From the NCBI GenBank assembly GCA_038373865.1, contig JAXGGA010002188.1, forward strand, positions 62,001 to 126,000: a stretch of 64,000 nucleotides of DNA. Direction: 5' to 3'. The translations under genes were made by a program, and so were the position numbers. Source of the stretch: Uloborus plumipes (Eukaryota > Arthropoda > Arachnida > Araneae > Uloboridae). The stretch's first letter is position 1; each line of letters opens with the position of its first letter. The notes under the pieces were generated by a model. It made no database searches. It saw only the letters and a program-made list of their open reading frames with translations, and was not told the DNA's origin. Positions 23,581-33,992 of this stretch are shown here, piece after piece.

Positions 23581-24435
23581 CCTCTTACTCGTCGCACTTT
23601 TTTTCCAAAAACTGATCAAAATTCATCAGGTTTTTTATTTTTGTTTTTTTTATGTTCATAATATTTTAAACATATTAAAATAAAAAACACTGCATTTTCC
23701 CTTGAATTTAGTGGTTTTTTAAAGGTAGGAAAATTTTAATCAACTTACCCAATTTTACCTTAAAGTTCGCTTTCCTCGCGCATCCAAGGCAGGCTGAAAA
23801 GCTTCAATGCAGGCATTGAGAAAGAAAAAGTAAATTTTGAGCGGAGAAAATTTTTATTTTCTTCAAGTAATGCGCATCGTTGGTGACAAACAATATTTCA
23901 AAATTGGAGATCTATAATAGGGGTATATTAGTTGAAATGTTAATAATATTTCTGCGTGTGGTAAATTTTGAAACATGGTATGCATAGTCCTACATTGCAG
24001 TCTTTGCAGTAGTGTCTTGTTTCCTTTCGAACTCTTTTCCCATTTGCATTCGTCTTACTGCAACACACTTTACATTCTCTCGCAGGATTTGCTTTCTTGT
24101 CTGTAGGGGGTATTATTTCCAGAAAATGGCGTTCAATCAATCGACTTAGTGACGCTTCATTCGATGGACGACCTCCTCTTGAAACAGGAACGGAAGCTTG
24201 ATATTTCTATAATATTTCATCGCCAAATCCTTTCGAAAATCCAAATTTGTTTTTCTTCCACCTTCTTTAATAGGTGTATAGTAGTTGTAGAAATAAAAGC
24301 TAATACGGGCAGGACAAAAAGTAAAAGTTTTGAAGCTTTAAAAATATCAGAAACGCAGCCCGTATGAGACACGGGCACGACAAAATTTGCCCGAATATTC
24401 TGTCCGTATAAGGAACGGGTACGACGACTAAGCGG
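23581..24435 (-). mobile_element. piggyBac element, internally deleted, with coding relic
   Basis: It is flanked by TTAA (23577-23580 and 24436-24439). The ends CCTCTTACTCGTCGCAC and (complement of the right) CCGCTTAGTCGTCGTAC form a diverged inverted repeat. Subterminal words CCCGTATGAGACACGGGCAC and CCGTATAAGGAACGGGTAC repeat near the right end. It encodes the last part of a piggyBac transposase on the minus strand. At 855 bp it has lost the catalytic core. Confidence 0.88.
23940..24300 (-). pseudogene. piggyBac transposase C-terminal fragment
   Basis: The minus strand ends with a cysteine-rich zinc-binding tail typical of piggyBac transposases: ECKVCCSK, then ETRHYCKDCNVGLCIPCF, then KIYHTQKYY and a stop. 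Upstream in the same frame are SRGGRPSNEASLSRLIERHF and LEIIPPTDKK, where active members have the R-HF-x-IP motif. Further upstream the match moves to another frame (KTNLDFRKDLAMKYY, compare the family's N..FR+.LA..L), so a frameshift lies near 24180-24210. A TAG at 24207-24209 interrupts the first frame. There is no ATG at the start of the open segment, and the DDD catalytic region is missing. In intact elements the cysteine tail contacts terminal repeats; here it is a relic. Confidence 0.85.
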
Positions 24436-24439
24436 TTAA

Positions 24440-25721
24440 AGGTGTTTTACTCAAAACTTTGAATAATCAACTTTCAGCTCTTTGTTTCTCATTGCTTCAT
24501 ATGATGCATTGTTAATATATGAAAGTTTGAAAGGGAAAAAACAAAAGATACGAAAGCTAACTTCTCTTACAGTCCCTATGTTCTTTTATTCATATTTAGG
24601 GAAATCACAAGCAAATAAAATGAATTCGAACGAGCAAATTTGACATCAGTACGACCAATATTCACCGAGATATTCTATCTCAAAAACTTGAAATGGGTTT
24701 CCAAAGTCTTGACACGTTTGCTCTTTTATCAGCGGCAGATTTCAAGTCAGCATATATGCTGCGTGGAGTGAAATTCTATCCTAAAGTACATGAGGAGTGA
24801 AACTCCTCATGCGAGGCGAAAGACCTAAAATGGTACTAAAACAATCAGGACTGAATCGGCAAAATAACCAAATGACGTATAACTAATCGAAAAGTAAGCT
24901 ACTTGAAATTAATTAGTCAATTATAACTACTTGTAATTATTTAGTCAATTTACATCAAAAATTCATTTGTAAAAAGATTAATTACTGTGTAAATACAAAA
25001 CCACATAAAATTCATTTACAGATGTACCGAAACTTTGTAGCAATTTGACTTTTTTTACTACAATCAATAAAATGTAGAGATTTATTATTCTTGAATAAAT
25101 CTTAAACTTCATTTTAAATAACCGAACGCTTTTTGAAAAAAAATACTGATGTAATTAACTTAACCAACGAGAACAACAACGTTCGTAACGAATCTGAATG
25201 AAGAATATGGCTGCTAAGATTTTCGTTTCTACTTTAATTTGTATTAAAATGGGAACAAACAATTAATTACTAGTTTGATTGCTTCGAAAAGTGCAGAAAT
25301 TCTCCTTAAATAACAAACTATACAAGATGAAATATTGTTTTGAAATCAAGTTTCTTTCAGTCATTAATTACTTTTTATAAAACTTTGTGGGCAGATGAGA
25401 ATAATAAATTAGAAAATGAAGCACTGAAATTCAAAACCTGTCGCATTTCTTTTAATTAATTTAGGATTCTCATTTAAAATTTTAGGATTGGATTAAATAA
25501 CACAGTCGACTTTATTTCAATTTTGTACGTACATTTTGTTTTCATTTTGAAATGCTTTATGTTATCAATATTTGTACAATAAATTAATTTAAAATTTCAG
25601 ACAAAATGTTAATGCATTTTTAAATTCAATCTTTGTCCTTATCTCAATTTGTACAGTCAATGTAAAAAGTAAAACTTTGCGCGGAATATGAAACATTGCA
25701 TAAAAATTAATGAAATGAATC
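24440..25721. other. AT-rich stretch without a recognised gene
   Basis: The one notable site is a short hairpin, CATGAGGAGTgaaACTCCTCATG, at 24789-24811. It has no terminator or RNA context that I can support. Confidence 0.5.
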
Positions 25722-25726
25722 ATATA

Positions 25727-26378
25727 CAGGGTGTCCACTCCAATCGTGGACCAATAGCTAATTTCTAAACCGTTAGAGATAAGCATATAGTTTATTTAGG
25801 AAAAAATCTCAAAATTATGAAAGGAATTTTGGGTCTATTCAATGTTTTTCAAAAAATCAAATTTTGAAAGAGTTACGAAATTTAAATTTTTATACAGCCC
25901 CCCAGTCCCATCAATCATATTTAGTAAAACATTCTTGACACTGTAACGTTTAAAACTAAAAAAAAATCACTCTTCTACCACAAAAATTGACCGAGTTATG
26001 ACGTTTTGAAAAATCAAGATTTTGAAGGATTTCGCATCCGGTCCCTTAAGCAATCTCTCGATGACGTCATGAAACAATGTAAAATCTTGATTTTTCAAAA
26101 CGTCATAACTCGGTCAATTTTTGTCGTAGAGGAGTGATTTTTTTTTTAGTTTTAAACGTTACAGTGTCAAGAATGTTTTACTAAATATGATTGATAGGAC
26201 TGGGGGGCTGTATAAAAATTTAAATTTCGTAACTCTTTCAAAATTTGATTTTTTGAAAAACATTGAATAGACCCAAAATTCCTTTCATAATTTTGATATT
26301 TTTTCCTAAATAAACTATATGCTTATCTCTAACGGTTTAGAAATTAGCTATTGGTCCACGATTGGAGTGGACACCCTG
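25727..26378. mobile_element. ~650-bp palindromic MITE, TA target
   Basis: The ends CAGGGTGTCCACTCCAATCG and its complement sit in TATA contexts on both sides. The two halves are nearly complementary to a centre near 26,050, with only scattered mismatches. TA flanks and full-length foldback structure suggest a Tc1/mariner-mobilised MITE. It has no coding sequence. Confidence 0.9.
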
Positions 26379-26851
26379 TATATTATTTCTCAAATGCGTT
26401 TTTTTTTTTTTTTGTCAATGCCATAACTCTCTCCCTCTCAAAAAAAGTCGCATTTTTTGCTGTTATTCAAAAATTTACTCTATAAGTTGGGTTTTTTAAT
26501 TCCTTCTGCCGCGCGCGAATGCTTCGTTAGTTCTATAAAAGCTCGATAGTTCATTAATTCTTAAAAAAAAGAAAAAGGTTTGTAAGACTTCAAAATCTTT
26601 TAGTCTGCTTACGGGGGCTCATCTGAGAACAGTTTTGTTTATAAACAGTGTTTAGAGTTAGTTCTCTCAACAACTCCATCTCGCACTTTCTATCTATCTG
26701 TTTATCTATCTATATATGTCTGTGTGTTTGTGTGTAACTTTATAAACTATTTTACATATTCTGGATATTAATAATTAAGCTTTTGTTTTCATTTTTATAT
26801 AACATAACTCCGTACTCCTTTGTTTCATAAGTTTTGGAATGAATGGATTAA

Positions 26852-27361
26852 CCCATTAATGCTTAGCGACCCTTTTTAGGGACGGTCCAAAAAAGGGTCT
26901 GAATTTTCCCAAAATGAACATTTTAACCAAATAATAGTGTTCAATTAGTACCTTGATATTGTTTCAACTCGTTATTAACAGATTGCAGCACATAACCATT
27001 GTAAAGTGTGCTCCGTAGCAGTTTTAATATGATCTTCATCAAAAATTACATCGTTCACAATCTCAAGAAAAAAAGCTAAGTTTTCAAAGTTATTCCCAGC
27101 TTCCCAGTTTATGTTAATTGCTGATTTTATTTCTTCTTATAAAATGTCTTTTTAAATACTATATCGTAGGCAGAAAAAAATTTCAGTAAAACAAGTAGGT
27201 ACCCTTTGGGGTCTATCGTAACTTTTAAAGGACGATTTTTCTTTTTTAATAAAACAATTATTTTTTACATAATATTTTTTATTGTTTTTTCCGTCCATTA
27301 AACACTGTTTGTAACCAGTCTACAAAATATCTTTGGAAAAAAAATGTCCAGCTATAATGGG
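26852..27361. mobile_element. piggyBac-type MITE, second family
   Basis: It is flanked by TTAA (26848-26851 and 27362-27365), with ends CCCATTAATG... and ...TATAATGGG. Only the outer seven bases (CCCATTA) are well conserved as an inverted repeat. The interior is unrelated to 20328-20845. It has no open frame of interest. Confidence 0.75.
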
Positions 27362-27365
27362 TTAA

Positions 27366-29369
27366 GGAAACATTTAGAAGTAAAATAGGATTTTTGATCC
27401 TAAAAACTTCCTGAAATTTTATGACGTATCAAATGGTAGCTTTAAAAATGCACACTTATACTATTTTTAGTTTTATACAATTTTTTACGAATTAGAAACA
27501 TAAACTAATTTCGCAACTTTAGTAGCAAGAACATAAACAGAATTATTTACCTCACTGTTTCTGTATTAGTCATTGCCTAAAAGCAGTTCCAAATTTAGCA
27601 GTGTGAACGCAGCATTATATAAATATTAAGTTTATGTTATCTTGAATGAAAATGGCCAAAATATCTTTCACGTTTACATTATCGATCTGAAAAGTAGCAA
27701 AAGAAGAATATCTTTAAAAATCACTTTCAAAAGCACACACTTTTTCAATCATGTGTGCAGAAAATAACATTTAAAATACAAAATAATTTGCGAATGTGAT
27801 AAACTTTAATTTAAAAAAAAAGAGATGTGTCTTAAATCAACCAAATAAAGAAAAAAAATGTCTGAAGGAAGGAAAAGAGAAAAAAGAAATACCACGTTTA
27901 CTTAACTAGTTTTTTTTTCTAAACTTTTTATCTAAAAAGTACCTTGTAATGAAACGTGATGAGAATATTTTCTTAGAAAATATTTAGTCAAACATTTATA
28001 TAATATCTCGCGTCTTACTTTGTCGATCATGTCGAGCAGATACGCTTCTATAAATTTATTATAAACTTTACTTGATAAACATCGCCATATGCTCTGTTTT
28101 TATGATCTTATGATCTTGCTCTGATCTTATTTTATTTTATTGCTTTTTTCTTAAACTATTGAATTTGGGATTATTTAAATTTAGTTTTGCGGGTCTTTTT
28201 ATATGCGCTTTAACTGATTATAGTGCTCCTCTGAAAAGATGAGCTATGACCTTGACAATGCTGCCTCTTTTAGGGATAATAAGGCAGCGCATCTGACTTT
28301 GAATTGCGTTAGGGAAAAGCCACCGAAAAGAGGCAAACATTTTCAAGGTCACAGTTCAAGTTACCAGGAGCCTTATTTTCAAATTTCAAGTTAATAAGCA
28401 ACAACTTGTAGAGTTTACTGAAAAAAAAATAACAGGCGATCCAACTTGAGTTTACTAGCTTTAACTTAGAAAAGAAAAGGAAAAATCTTACTTTTGTTTC
28501 TAGCAAATTAAACGTTTTTGCAATCAAGAATGGCAGCTTGGTGCTTACTCTTCGCATAATTCACAAAATTGGTGTTATTTAGCGAGAAAAGGCTCTTTTA
28601 GCTTTTTTTTTTTTTTAACTCAAGACAAGCCATATGGGCCACGAAAAGTTTCAACACTTTTAAAGATTCTAGTTCTTATCTTTCTGTCTGAAGCCCAGTG
28701 ACTGTTCATTATAATTATACACAGGAACTGAATCAACAGGCATATGAAAGAGTACTAAACCTAATTCATATACTTCCCCAATGCTATTACCATGCTTTGT
28801 TAGAATGTAACGCTGCTATGAATGGTGGGCGGCGAATTGAAATCCACTTTTAAACTTAGTATTTTAATATTTCCTTTTCACTTTGACAGAAACTAACCTT
28901 GCATGCATTTGTTAACCATTTAATGTGCTGTTAAACGAGTCTTGCATTTGTAACTATGGCAACGGTCAGTCGAAATGCATCTGCCTTTTGAGAGCTTTTA
29001 AAGGTCCAAGTAATTCGACAATTTTCGATCGATGTACATTATTATGTGCATTAAATAATCGTTTCTTGCTCTTATGTAATTATTTCCCTCTCTTTTGAAC
29101 ATTCGGTTTCTTTTGAATCAACCTGCCATAATGTCGTTTATTTTGTTTTAAGGTTTCCTTGAATTCATTTACATCTCTTTTTAATTAAAATAACAAGCAG
29201 CAGTTTTTCGTGTGCGTTAAGTACAAAAGTTTCGTGTTTTTACAATACCATTAAAACATTTGCTTTTGTTCGCTAAGCTAAAAGAATAACAATGTGCGAG
29301 CTGATCAGAGCTTAATTTGTATGGAAACTCTTTCTATTTTATGAAAAATTTTACATTATGGACCGTTCT
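27366..29369. other. 2-kb AT-rich stretch without a recognised gene
   Basis: Nothing assignable on either strand. The frame at 28309-28557 (-) is Phe/Lys-rich and lacks motifs. Confidence 0.55.
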
Positions 29370-29625
29370 CAAATGATTTCAGACATTAAGAGCGTAGGAA
29401 CTTTTAAAAAGTGTGACAGTTTGTGATAAGGAGGATTGTGGGGGTAACAAGAAGTGTGACGTCACATTTTTAAAATGAAAACAATGTTCATAAAAAAGTG
29501 CGTGACGTGTAACTAGGGCTTTGTGAAGTGTGACACAATATGACAAAGGGAGAAGGGGGTGGAAATTGTTGAAGAAAAGGCATGACACAATTTATGGACA
29601 AACCCGTAGAGCAAATTCAGGCTAT
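29370..29625 (-). repeat. GTGTGAC-word dispersed repeat
   Basis: GTGTGAC or GTGACGT words recur at about 29412, 29455, 29502 and 29528. The segment ends ATTTATGGACAAACCC. On the minus strand it starts with GGGTTTGTCCATAAATTGTG. This strongly resembles repeats seen in many arthropod genomes that pair GTCCATAAATTACGTCAC-like ends with CCCCCTCCCCCTTGTCAC-like interiors. The resemblance is from memory and the superfamily is not certain. Confidence 0.5.
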
Positions 29626-30397
29626 TCGCCGGGTATGAAAAAATAGTTCTAAAGCAGGGTTGCCATAGGAAAAGTTCATCAAAAAAGTAGCAAAAGTAGC
29701 CAAAATCTTATTAAAAAGTTGCAAAAAAGTAGTCCCTAAAATTAAAAAGTTGCAAAAAAAGTAGTCCCCAAAATTGAAAAGGTTTCAAAAAAATAGTATT
29801 TATGATCAGATAAATGAAGTAAGAAATAAATAGTACAGCTGAAAAGTTAACATTTGTAAAAAGTCTTCATCTGTTTTGCTGAGGAGTTTAAACTGAATGT
29901 GCAATTACAAAAAAAAAAAAAAAAAACTTTTGACATAACTTATTAAAAAAGGGAGTGCCTCCCCCCCCCCATGACTAGAGTTAATTCTATTCAACTATTT
30001 TGATGAGAATACAATGAAAAATCAATATAAATAAAGCAAATTAAAACTAAAATATTGCCAATAGCTGTTACGAGGATGCAGTAGAGAGCAACATTATCAG
30101 TGTAAAAAATTATGTAGTCTTTTGTTGCAAGAACTAGTTAAACATTAACTAGGACCTTGAAAGTACAGCAGTACTTTTGCCAGAAACTTGATACTAATTT
30201 GATTTTTTGTTCCGATTTCTTGACTACCCTTTTCAGTTCAGCTTTTTTTTTTTTTTTGCTCACTTTCTTTTGTTTTAACATTTTTAAATTTTCTTCCCTA
30301 AACTTAGCTACTTTTTTTTTATCTCACTCTAGCGTCAAACTGATATCAGCGCTTTATGTGCTGATATGATTCGCAATCTGGATGACTATAACGTAAT

Positions 30398-30454
30398 ACC
30401 ATCTCATGTTGCAGAACCAATACTCCACATATTGGTTCTGCAACATGAGATGGT
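30398..30454. repeat. Perfect 25-bp hairpin with 7-nt loop
   Basis: The arm ACCATCTCATGTTGCAGAAC... (30398-30422) is perfectly complementary to 30430-30454 around the loop CTCCACA. The stem is longer than a typical terminator hairpin. It could be a tiny foldback MITE or a small-RNA-like precursor. Nothing in the flanks decides. Confidence 0.85.
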
Positions 30455-31151
30455 GTGAGGGAGGAGTTGTGATGGGAGTTGACGTGGAGAAATAGCATTC
30501 TTAATCATAATGTTAACTTGTACTTTGTTCCTTGAAAAAAATCAGAAATATAATGATAATATTACAAAACTTGACGTCATTGAAACGGAATCAGCGATTC
30601 AGTTCTTTTTGTGTCAAGTGAATAATCATGCTTAAAATGATTACGGAGTTTTTCTTTTAATTTTCAAATGAAAGTTTCAGTAAAAATAAGAATACATTTT
30701 ATTTATTTGTCTTTTAACAACGCTTTGATGAATATTCAAAAAGAAAAAAAAAAGAATAATAATAAAATAGAAAAAAAAATAAAAAATAAAAAAAAAAAAA
30801 CTTCCAAAAATTGTGTAAAAGTATTCTTATTTTTTGCAAGGTAGAAGACCATACAAACTTGAAAATTGCACCTAAATGAGCTCTTTAAAATAAAGCAGAA
30901 CTTCATACAATACACCTCTGATACCCCTGTTTAATTTATATCACTTTGTACAATTTTCCTCTATTTATTCATAAATTCTAGAAACATTAATCAATGAGTT
31001 ACTTCAACTTTTACATATGTATGTCAACTGTTCAACAGGAAGCTTATGCAAAAACTACCCATTAAAAAAATAAATAAAATTAAATTAAAAAGAAGCTGAT
31101 TAAGGTTTTAAGTGAAAAAATACTTTTTACAAGTGAAAAATTTAACAATTA

Positions 31152-31321
31152 CCGTATTTTTCGCCGTATAAGACGCACCGGCATATAAGACGCACCCAAT
31201 TTTAAATTAAATCCCCCAATTTTAATTAATCTTAAATTTATGCCGTGTAAGACGCAGGCACTCCCCCCCCTCCCCTCGATTTTGGGGAGAAAAAGTGCGT
31301 CTTATGCGGCGAAAAATACGG
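31152..31321. mobile_element. 170-bp MITE with CCGTATTTTTCGCC ends
   Basis: TA flanks at 31150-31151 and 31322-31323. The terminal inverted repeat begins CCGTATTTTTCGCCGTATAA, and the word TAAGACGCA recurs internally. Similar ends (CCGTATTTTTCG..TATAAG.CGCACC) are known to me from MITEs of several animal groups. Confidence 0.9.
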
Positions 31322-32320
31322 TAAAAGCTCATTTGCTAAATATAGTACACTTCCCACCAAAAAAGTAATTACAATCGGTAAAAAATAAAAGTCAAGGTTG
31401 AAAAAAAAAGAATTATGGTTATAATACGCTTTAGTTCGCTTATGTTAAAATATCTGTCAAATTCTAAAATAATTGAAATTAAAATATGTGCAAAATTATT
31501 GAAATCCCTAACAGTAGAATTTTGGGCGAAGCTCGTGCTTGATGTCTGTAAGTTCCAAAAAATAAATTTTTAACTAATCAGCTGTTCATTATTAAAATTC
31601 AAATAAAGGAGAGTCTTGAATAAGCTGTTCCTTCAATCTACTAAACATAGAGCTGATTTTAAAACAATATATATATAATAAATAAATCCACCCCCCATCC
31701 TCAGTAGCTATGGCTATTAAGCAAATCACTTTTTACCCAAAAGCTAAAGTAGCGAAGAGATTATTCCAAAATCTGAGCCCCTCCCTGATTGATATTTAAA
31801 AAAACAATAGTGGATCTGTCCATAATAAAAGGCAAAGGAATACTCTTTTTTTAGGTGACAAAGAAATAAGAATAAAAAAGTCATGGGTTTCATATTAATA
31901 AATAAAATCAAATAGGGTGAAAAAAAACTAAGATTTTCGAATTAAAACTTGCTTTGGAAAAAAAAAGTCTCCAAAAAAGTAGCTCCAGTGAAAACAAGTT
32001 GCTTTTTAGCCTGTTTGTGCTCAAAAAAAAGTCTTCAAAGTCGCCTAGGGAGAAAAAAAGCAGCAAAAAGTAGCATTTAAGTAGCCTGTGGCAACCCTGT
32101 GAAAGGATCCCGGATTTCATTTGCTTGAAGTTAAGCTCGGGAGTTGATAAACTTACTTGCGGGATTTAGATTAATAATAGTAATAACGTCCGAAATTCGT
32201 TTCGTAAGCGTTTTAAAATGACTTAATGTTGTGATAACCATTTTACAACTTTTATGACACATTCAAACGTTATGCTACCTGGGATGGTTAAATGGAGGAG
32301 AATCAATTCAATAAACATCC

Positions 32321-32580
32321 TGTACTCAATAGGGTCTACCTATGGACCAATTTTCGTTTGATTCCGCCGGTTACTTCCTGAGATATAGCAATAACCCCCG
32401 CGCAGAACACGTGCGATTGCTCCACCCCCCTTCGAGATATTGACACACAAATTGAATCAGCACCTGTACTCAGTAGGGTCTACCTATGGACCAATTTTCG
32501 TTTGATTCCGCCGGTTACTTCTTGAGATATAGCAATCACCCACGCGCAGAACACGTACGATTGTTAGACCCCCTTGGAGG
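32321..32580 (+). repeat. 144-bp tandem duplication
   Basis: The block starting TGTACTCAATAGGGTCTACC (32321) repeats at 32465 with few substitutions. Both copies include TTCGTTTGATTCCGCCGGTT and CGCGCAGAACACGT. This could be the 5' part of the interspersed repeat that follows. Confidence 0.85.
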
Positions 32581-32589
32581 AATTCGCTA

Positions 32590-32691
32590 AAAAAAGTCAG
32601 GTGCACCAGTTCAAATGGTGGTACATATGTGCAAAAATTTTTGTTTGATTTCATGCAGTAGTTTTTGCTCTAGCGCGGCCACAAAAACTGG

Positions 32692-32732
<41 letters not shown>

Positions 32733-32858
32733 TTTTCCAAAAATGATCGAAATGGACTCATTGCACCTCAAAACGTGCAAATCCGTCAAAATTCGGCATT
32801 CGAAAATTTTCAAGAATCCAATACTTTCTTCTGTATATTAGATATAGAAGAAAGTAAA
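32590..32858 (+). repeat. Interspersed repeat with (CA)n core and 3' hairpin
   Basis: It contains (CA)n at about 32694-32727, then ACATTTTCCAAAAATGATCG, and ends in a hairpin TACTTTCTTCTgtatattagatATAGAAGAAAGTA followed by AAAA. The plan (simple-repeat core, conserved block, terminal hairpin with A-rich end) parallels 1078-1584 although the sequences differ, suggesting related retroposons. Confidence 0.6.
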
Positions 32859-32871
32859 AATGAATAAAGTT

Positions 32872-33189
32872 TGCAGGAGCACACCCCTTGCAAAATTTAA
32901 AGGAGAGCGCCCCGCTCAACTTCGGGGAGACGAGTCCGAGACTCGGTCGTGGTGTTTTGCCTGGGCTCGGTACAGGCGTACCGAGTGTGAACGAAAATTT
33001 CGGAACTTTGTTCCAGAGGCCCTGTGGCTGCGCCGAACGTTTCTCGACTCAACGAAGTCCTCTGTTTGAGGCAGCTGAACTTTTTTTTGATACTGAAAGT
33101 TTTCCTCCATGGGCAGACTTGTACATATGCTCCTATATAAGTTATTTAGTCAAGATTGGAATTAATAAAAATCGATTTAATTAACAACA
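32872..33189 (+). mobile_element. Probable solo LTR (318 bp)
   Basis: A segment beginning TG and ending CA is flanked by AGTT on both sides (32868-32871 and 33190-33193), a 4-bp duplication expected of Ty3-type and some other LTR retrotransposons. It is GC-richer than its surroundings, with a TATA box (TATATAA, 33134-33140) and an AATAAA (33164-33169), the order found in LTRs. No gag/pol and no second LTR are present, consistent with recombination to a solo copy. Overlapping frames at 32860-33184 are incidental. The short duplication makes this less than certain. Confidence 0.6.
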
Positions 33190-33194
33190 AGTTA

Positions 33195-33847
33195 CAGTTT
33201 TCGTATCAATTCATTAACGGAAGTTACGAACACGCCACAAGCTCAATATGGAAACACAGTGTTTGCAGCGTAGAATGTGCTGTTCTTTAAACACGCAAGA
33301 AAGGAGAAGGATCAAAGTCAGAAGAGTTCCCAAAAGTTTAGTGTACAACGTACAAAGTTTGGGGGTTTGATCTTACAAAAATGGTTTTCTCGAGAGCTGG
33401 AAAGATTGACATTTCATACATCTTCTCTGCATTTCTCGTTTAGTATTAATAAGCAAAGTGTGGAACTAAGTAAGCTTTACTTTAAACAGAATAGCTCCTC
33501 TAATGCTAATGCAACAAAGCTTTCAAAATAAGAAACGCAAAATCGGGCATTAATGGAAATTAATAGTTTGTAATATATGGTGTGCTTGATATTTTTCTGC
33601 ACAAATAACTAAAACTCAGTTACTGATTCTCATAACGTGCATTTATGTTTTTTTGTCGAATAATTTAAAGGTGCACAATATTTCTGAAATGAAATTTCAC
33701 TTTAATAACTGCTCTTTTATTTTTTAATTATAAAAATATTCTTGACACAGAAATTTATATTGTCTGCGTTAAACTTGTGTCAGTATAATATATAATGTTT
33801 TTTACAAATTGCTAAATCAGTAACTCAATCGCACATAATACAGGATA
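33195..33847. other. AT-rich stretch without a recognised gene
   Basis: An 84-codon frame at 33277-33531 shows no motif. Nothing else was recognised before the Tc1/mariner element. Confidence 0.55.
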
Positions 33848-33921
33848 TACACTGAAGTGACAAAAGTCATGGGATAGCAATATGCAAATTTTCAGATGGC
33901 AGTAGCATCGCATAGAACAGG

Positions 33922-33928
33922 TATAAAT
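33922..33928 (+). promoter_or_regulatory. Possible TATA box of the transposase gene
   Basis: TATAAAT lies between the left inverted repeat and the transposase start, in GC-balanced context (GGTATAAATGCGC). It is a plausible core promoter but unproven. Confidence 0.4.
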
Positions 33929-33992
33929 GCGCAGTGCTTTTACAGAGCTTTCATTTCTGTTCAAGTTATTCATGTGAAGAGGTTTTAACGTG

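Larger units (their letters stand above)
29655..32099. mobile_element. hAT-like inverted ends enclosing 2.4 kb
   Basis: Ends CAGGGTTGCCATAGG (left) and CCTGTGGCAACCCTG (right) are near-perfect complements with the CAGGG start usual for hAT. AGTAGC/GTTGC words repeat near both ends. Flanking octamers (TTCTAAAG left, TGAAAGGA right) do not match, so the termini could belong to two elements or the duplication has decayed. The interior is A-rich, non-coding and carries a later TA-flanked MITE (31152-31321). Confidence 0.6.

Noticed and set aside
33990..33992. GTG as the transposase start
   Set aside because: It is not an ATG; the adjacent ATG at 33993 is the natural start in an animal gene.
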